Source: Canna indica
Taxonomy: Eukaryota > Streptophyta > Magnoliopsida > Zingiberales > Cannaceae
Length of the DNA: 64,000 bases
Direction of reading: 5' to 3'
NCBI GenBank assembly: GCA_034359265.1
Contig: CP136893.1
Location: 50,045,501 to 50,109,500, forward strand
The notes below the pieces were generated by a model. It was not told where the DNA came from and did no database searches. It saw only the letters and a program-made list of their open reading frames with translations. Position numbers and translations under genes: made by a program. Positions 59,428 to 64,000 of the stretch are shown here, piece by piece; within the stretch, counting starts at the first letter, position 1; each line of letters begins with the position of its first letter.

Positions 59428-62018
59428 TAATGCAGAGAATTGCACGATTTTTCGAATAGAATCTTGAACGAAGCCGACTGATTGAACTTCGGGGTATCGG
59501 TTCGAAACGACCAGAAATCTGAGTCCCGAGCGACTCCAGAACATTCACTGTGATGGGAGAAGTTGTTAATCGAGTTATTTTTTACAGACTAATGCAAAGA
59601 ATTGCTCGATTTTTTGAATAGAATCTTGAACGAAGCCGACTGATTGAACTTCGGGGTATCGGTTCGAAACGACCAGAAATCTGAGTCCCGAGCGACTCCA
59701 GAACAGTCACTGTGATGGGAGAAGTTGTTAATCGAGTTATTTTTGACAGACTAATGCAAAGAATTGCATGATTTTTCGAATAGAATCTTGAACGAAGCCA
59801 ACTGATTGAACTTCGGGGTATCGGCTCGAAACGACAAGCAATCTGTGACACGAGCGACTCCAGAACATTCACTGTGATGGGAGAAGTTGTTAATCGAGTT
59901 ATTTTTTACAAACTAATGCAGAGAATTGCACGATTTTTTGAATAGAATCTTGAACGAAGCCGACTGATTGAACTTCGGGGTATCGGCTCGAAACGACCAG
60001 CAATCTGTGACCCGAGCAACTCCAGAACATTCACTGTGATGGGAGAAGTTGTTAATCGAGTTATTTTTCACAGACTAATGCAAAGAAGTGCATGATTTTT
60101 CGAATAGAATCTTGAACGAAGCCGACTGATTGAACTTCGGGGTATCGGCTCGGAACGACCAGCAATCTGTGACACGAGCGACTCCAGAACATTCACTGTG
60201 ATGGGAGAAGTTGTTAATCGAGTTATTTTTTACAGACTAATGCAGAGAATTGCACGATTTTTTGAATAGAATCTTGAACGAAGCCGACTGATTGAACTTC
60301 GGGGTATCGGCTCGAAACGACCAGCAATCTGTGACCCGAGCGACTCCAGAACATTCACTGTGATGGGAGAAGTTGTTAATCGAGTTATTTTTTACAGACT
60401 AATGCAAAGAATTGCTCGATTTTTCGAATAGAATCTTGAACGAAGCCCACTGATTGAACTTCGGGGTATCGGTTCGAAACGACCAGAAATCTGAGTCCCG
60501 AGCGACTCCAGAACATTCACTGTGATGGGAGAAGTTGTTAATCGAGTTATTTTTGAGAAACTAATGCAAAGAATTGCACGCTTTTTGGAATAGAATCTTG
60601 AACGAAGCTGACTGATTGAACTTCGGGGTATCGGTTCGAAACGACCAGAAATCTGAGTCCCGAGTGACTCCAGAACATTCACTGTGATGGGAGAAGTTGT
60701 TAATCGAGTTATTTTTGAGAAACTAATGCAGAGAATTGCACGATTTTTCGAATAGAATCTTGAACGAAGCCGACTGATTGAACTTCGGGGTATCGGTTCG
60801 AAACGACCAGAAATCTGAGTCCCGAGCAACTCCAGAACATTCACTGTGATGGGAGAAGTTGTTAATCGAGTTATTTTTTACAGACTAATGCAAAGAATTG
60901 CTCGATTTTTCGAATAGAATCTTGAACGAAGCCGACTGATTGAACTTCGGGGTATCGGTTCGAAACGACCAGAAATCTGAGTCCCGAGCGACTCCAGAAC
61001 ATTCACTGTGATGGGAGAAGTTATTAATCGAGTTATTTTTGAGAAACTAATGCAAAGAATTGCACGCTTTTTGGAATAGAATCTTGAACGAAGCCGACTG
61101 ATTGAACTTCGGGGTATCGGTTCGAAACGACCAGAAATCTGAGTCCCGAGCGACTCCAGAACATTCACTGTGATGGGAGAAGTTGTTAATCGAGTTATTT
61201 TTTATAGACTAATGCAGAGAATTGCACGATTTTTCGAATAGAATCTTGAACGAAGCCGACTGATTGAACTTCGGGGTATCGGTTCGAAACGACCAGAAAT
61301 CTAAGTCCCGAGCGACTCCAGAACATTCACTGTGATGGGAGAAGTTGTTAATCGAGTTATTTTTTATAGACTAATGCAAAGAATTGCTCGATTTTTCGAA
61401 TAGAATCTTGAACGAAGCCGACTGATTGAACTTCGGGGTATCGGTTCGAAACGACCAGAAATCTGAGTCCCGAGCGACTCCAGAACAGTCACTGTGATGG
61501 GAGAAGTTGTTAATCGAGTTATTTTTGATAGACTAATGCAAAAAATTGCATGATTTTTCGAATAGAATCTTGAACGAAGCCAACTGATTGAACTTCAGGG
61601 TATCGGTTCGAAACGACCAGAAATCTGAGTCCCGAGCGACTCCAGAACATTCACTGTGATGGGAGAAGTTGTTAATCGAGTTATTTTTTACAGACTAATG
61701 CAAAGAATTGCTCGATTTTTCGAATAGAATCTTGAACGAAGCCGACTGATTGAACTTCGGGGTATCGGTTCGAAACGACCAGAAATCTGAGTCCCGAGCG
61801 ACTCCAGAACAGTCACTGTGATGGGAGAAGTTGTTAATCGAGTTATTTTTGACAGACTAATGCAAAAATTGCATGATTTTTCGAATAGAATCTTGAACGA
61901 AGCCGACTGATTGAACTTCGGGGTATCGGCTCGAAACGACCAGCAATCTGTGACACGAGCGACTCCAGAACATTCACTGTGATGGGAGAAGTTGTTAATC
62001 GAGTTATTTTTTACAGAC
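59428..62018. repeat. 16-monomer stretch; 59,590-62,018 copies 22,841-25,269
   Basis: The match runs for 2,429 bp at an offset of 36,749 bp. It includes the TTTTTCACAG junction with AAGAAGTGCATG, GCCCACTG, CCCGAGTGAC, CCCGAGCAAC and the closing 161-bp monomer (61,858). Private changes here are TTTACAAAC near 59,906, GAAGCTGAC near 60,605, GTTATTAATC near 61,021, AAATCTAAGTCC near 61,299 and CAAAAAATTGC near 61,540. Confidence 0.87.
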
Positions 62019-64000
62019 TAATGCAGAGAATTGCACGATTTTTTGAATAGAATCTTGAACGAAGCCGACTGATTGAACTTCGGGGTATCGGCTCGAAACG
62101 ACCAGCAATCTGTGACCCGAGCGACTCCAGAACATTCACTGTGATGGGAGAAGTTGTTAATCGAGTTATTTTTTACAGACTAATGCAAAGAATTGCTCGA
62201 TTTTTCGAATAGAATCTTGAACGAAGCCCACTGATTGAACTTCGGGGTATCGGTTCGAAACGACCAGAAATCTGAGTCCCGAGCGACTCCAGAACATTCA
62301 CTGTGATGGGAGAAGTTGTTAATCGAGTTATTTTTGAGAAACTAATGCAAAGAATTGCACGCTTTTTGGAATAGAATCTTGAACGAAGCCGACTGATTGA
62401 ACTTCGGGGTATCGGTTCGAAACGACCAGAAATCTGAGTCCCGAGTGACTCCAGAACATTCACTGTGATGGGAGAAGTTGTTAATCGAGTTATTTTTGAG
62501 AAACTAATGCAGAGAATTGCACGATTTTTCGAATAGAATCTTGAACGAAGCCGACTGATTGAACTTCGGGGTATCGGTTCGAAACGACCAGAAATCTGAG
62601 TCCCGAGCGACTCCAGAACATTCACTGTGATGGGAGAAGTTGTTAATCGAGTTATTTTTTATAGACTAATGCAGAGAATTGCACGATTTTTCGAATAGAA
62701 TCTTGAACGAAGCCGACTGATTGAACTTCGGGGTATCGGTTCGAAACGACCAGAAATCTGAGTCCCGAGCGACTCCAGAACATTCACTGTGATGGGAGAA
62801 GTTGTTAATCGAGTTATTTTTTACAAACTAATGCAGAGAATTGCACGATTTTTCGAATAGAATCTTGAACGAAGCCGACTGATTGAACTTCGGGGTATCG
62901 GCTCGAAACGACCAGCAATCTGTGACACGAGCGACTCCTGAACATTCACTGTGATGGGAGAAGTTGTTAATCGAGTTATTTTTTACAGACTAATGCAGAG
63001 AATTGCACGATTTTTTGAATAGAATCTTGAACGAAGCCGACTGATTGAACTTCGGGGTATCGGCTCGAAACGACCAGCAATCTGTGACCCGAGCAACTCC
63101 AGAACATTCACTGTGATGGGAGAAGTTGTTAATCGAGTTATTTTTGATAGACTAATGCAAAGAATTGCATGATTTTTCGAATAGAATCTTGAACGAAGCC
63201 GACTGATTGAACTTCGGGGTATCGGTTCGAAACGACCAGAAATCTGAGTCCCGAGCGACTCCAGAACATTCACTGTGATGGGAGAAGTTGTTAATCGAGT
63301 TATTTTTTACAGACTAATGCAAAGAATTGCTCGATTTTTCGAATAGAATCTTGAACGAAGCCGACTGATTGAACTTCGGGGTATCGGTTCGAAACGACCA
63401 GAAATCTGAGTCCCGAGCGACTCCAGAACAGTCACTGTGATGGGAGAAGTTGTTAATCGAGTTATTTTTGACAGACTAATGCAAAAATTGCATGATTTTT
63501 CGAATAGAATCTTGAACGAAGCCGACTGATTGAACTTCGGGGTATCGGCTCGAAACGACCAGCAATCTGTGACACGAGCGACTCCAGAACATTCACTGTG
63601 ATGGGAGAAGTTGTTAATCGAGTTATTTTTTACAGACTAATGCAGAGAATTGCACGATTTTTTGAATAGAATCTTGAACGAAGCCGACTGATTGAACTTC
63701 GGGGTATCGGCTCGAAACGACCAGCAATCTGTGACCCGAGCAACTCCAGAACATTCACTGTGATGGGAGAAGTTGTTAATCGAGTTATTTTTGACAGACT
63801 AATGCAAAGAATTGCATGATTTTTCGAATAGAATCTTGAACGAAGCCGACTGATTGAACTTCGGGGTATCGGTTCGAAACGACCAGAAATCTGAGTCCCG
63901 AGCGACTCCAGAACATTCACTGTGATGGGAGAAGTTGTTAATCGAGTTATTTTTTACAGACTAATGCAAAGAATTGCTCGATTTTTCGAATAGAATCTTG
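62019..64000. repeat. Right-edge stretch, 12 monomers and a 39-bp partial
   Basis: 62,019-62,504 matches 60,238-60,723 at an offset of 1,781 bp (GCCCACTG, CCCGAGTGAC). 62,991-63,314 matches 63,638-63,961 at an offset of 647 bp, just after another 161-bp monomer (63,477). Private changes are TTTACAAAC near 62,822 and GACTCCTGAAC near 62,935. The array continues past the window edge. Confidence 0.85.

Larger units (their letters stand above)
1..64000. repeat. 162-bp satellite DNA array, head-to-tail, window-filling
   Basis: A monomer of 162 bp repeats in one orientation across the whole window with no interruption. Taking TAATGCA as monomer position 1, units start at base 1 and then every 162 bp. 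Phase changes only at nine 1-bp deletions, two 1-bp insertions and two 92-bp losses, which gives 396 units plus 39 bp of a last monomer (63,962-64,000). Monomers differ from one another by few substitutions, mostly at recurring positions. The unit length is close to a nucleosome plus linker, as in many centromeric satellites. That function is inference, since no centromere protein data exist here. I do not recognise the family by sequence, and no unique flanking DNA is present to place it on a chromosome. Confidence 0.98.

Noticed and set aside
155..63920. Recurrent 96- and 150-codon open frames read as a protein family
   Set aside because: All lie in one minus-strand frame of the satellite, begin at GTG and end at a stop made by the repeat junction. 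Their lengths are set by how many consecutive junctions lack that stop. They follow the repeat and not any gene structure.
1..64000. CRISPR array
   Set aside because: The repeated unit fills the full period. There are no unique spacers, the unit is far longer than a CRISPR repeat, and no cas-like genes are present.
1..64000. Telomeric repeat, transposon ends or rDNA spacer context
   Set aside because: No TTAGG, TTAGGG or TTTAGGG runs, no terminal inverted repeats or target duplications, and no rRNA sequence were seen anywhere in the window.

Overview
The whole window is one uninterrupted satellite DNA array. A 162-bp monomer (about 42% G+C) repeats head-to-tail in a single orientation from base 1 to base 64,000. 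No gene, RNA gene, transposon or unique sequence breaks it. The length accounting closes exactly: 396 monomer units plus a 39-bp partial monomer at the right edge. These include nine 161-bp units, two 163-bp units and two units that each lost 92 bp. This is typical of eukaryotic heterochromatin (centromeric, pericentromeric or subtelomeric). The species cannot be identified from the repeat. The consensus monomer holds 11 CpG where about 7 are expected, so the host probably does not lose CpG by methylation, which favours an insect or other invertebrate. That last point is weak inference.

The monomers are not interchangeable. Linked variants at about a dozen positions define recurring types, named here by what follows TAATGCA or by their right half. 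The ctcga type is the commonest. Others are cagag/cacga, cagat, cacgc (with TTTTTGG), and catga (with GACAG before it). Some types carry a CTCGAAACGACCAGCAATC right half. A 'G type' carries CGATTCGAATCG. The order of types repeats at many scales, giving a patchwork of overlapping higher-order units rather than one uniform higher-order repeat (HOR).

Layout: 1-13,284 holds 5-mer (810 bp), 9-mer (1,458 bp) and 10-mer (1,620 bp) units, and a segment recurring at an offset of 7,452 bp. 13,771-14,418 holds divergent monomers. 14,419-24,136 carries an 11/12-mer unit and the founder copies of several later segments. 24,137-32,560 is a near-perfect 26-mer (4,212 bp) tandem duplication. 32,561-36,285 resembles 17,011-22,678. 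36,286-44,037 is the most shuffled part, with a 4-mer unit, the most divergent monomers and a duplicated segment containing the truncated monomer. 44,038-51,003 holds 3-, 5-, 6- and 18-mer spacings. 51,004-59,427 is a second, independent 26-mer duplication with 7-mer duplications nested inside it. 59,428-64,000 resembles 22,841-25,269.

The only open reading frames lie on the minus strand. They are 96 or 150 codons long, start at GTG and are direct by-products of 162 being divisible by three. None is annotated as a gene. The interest lies in the history of exchange that can be read from the array: mappable unequal-crossover junctions, spreading single-base indels, and two duplications of identical length.
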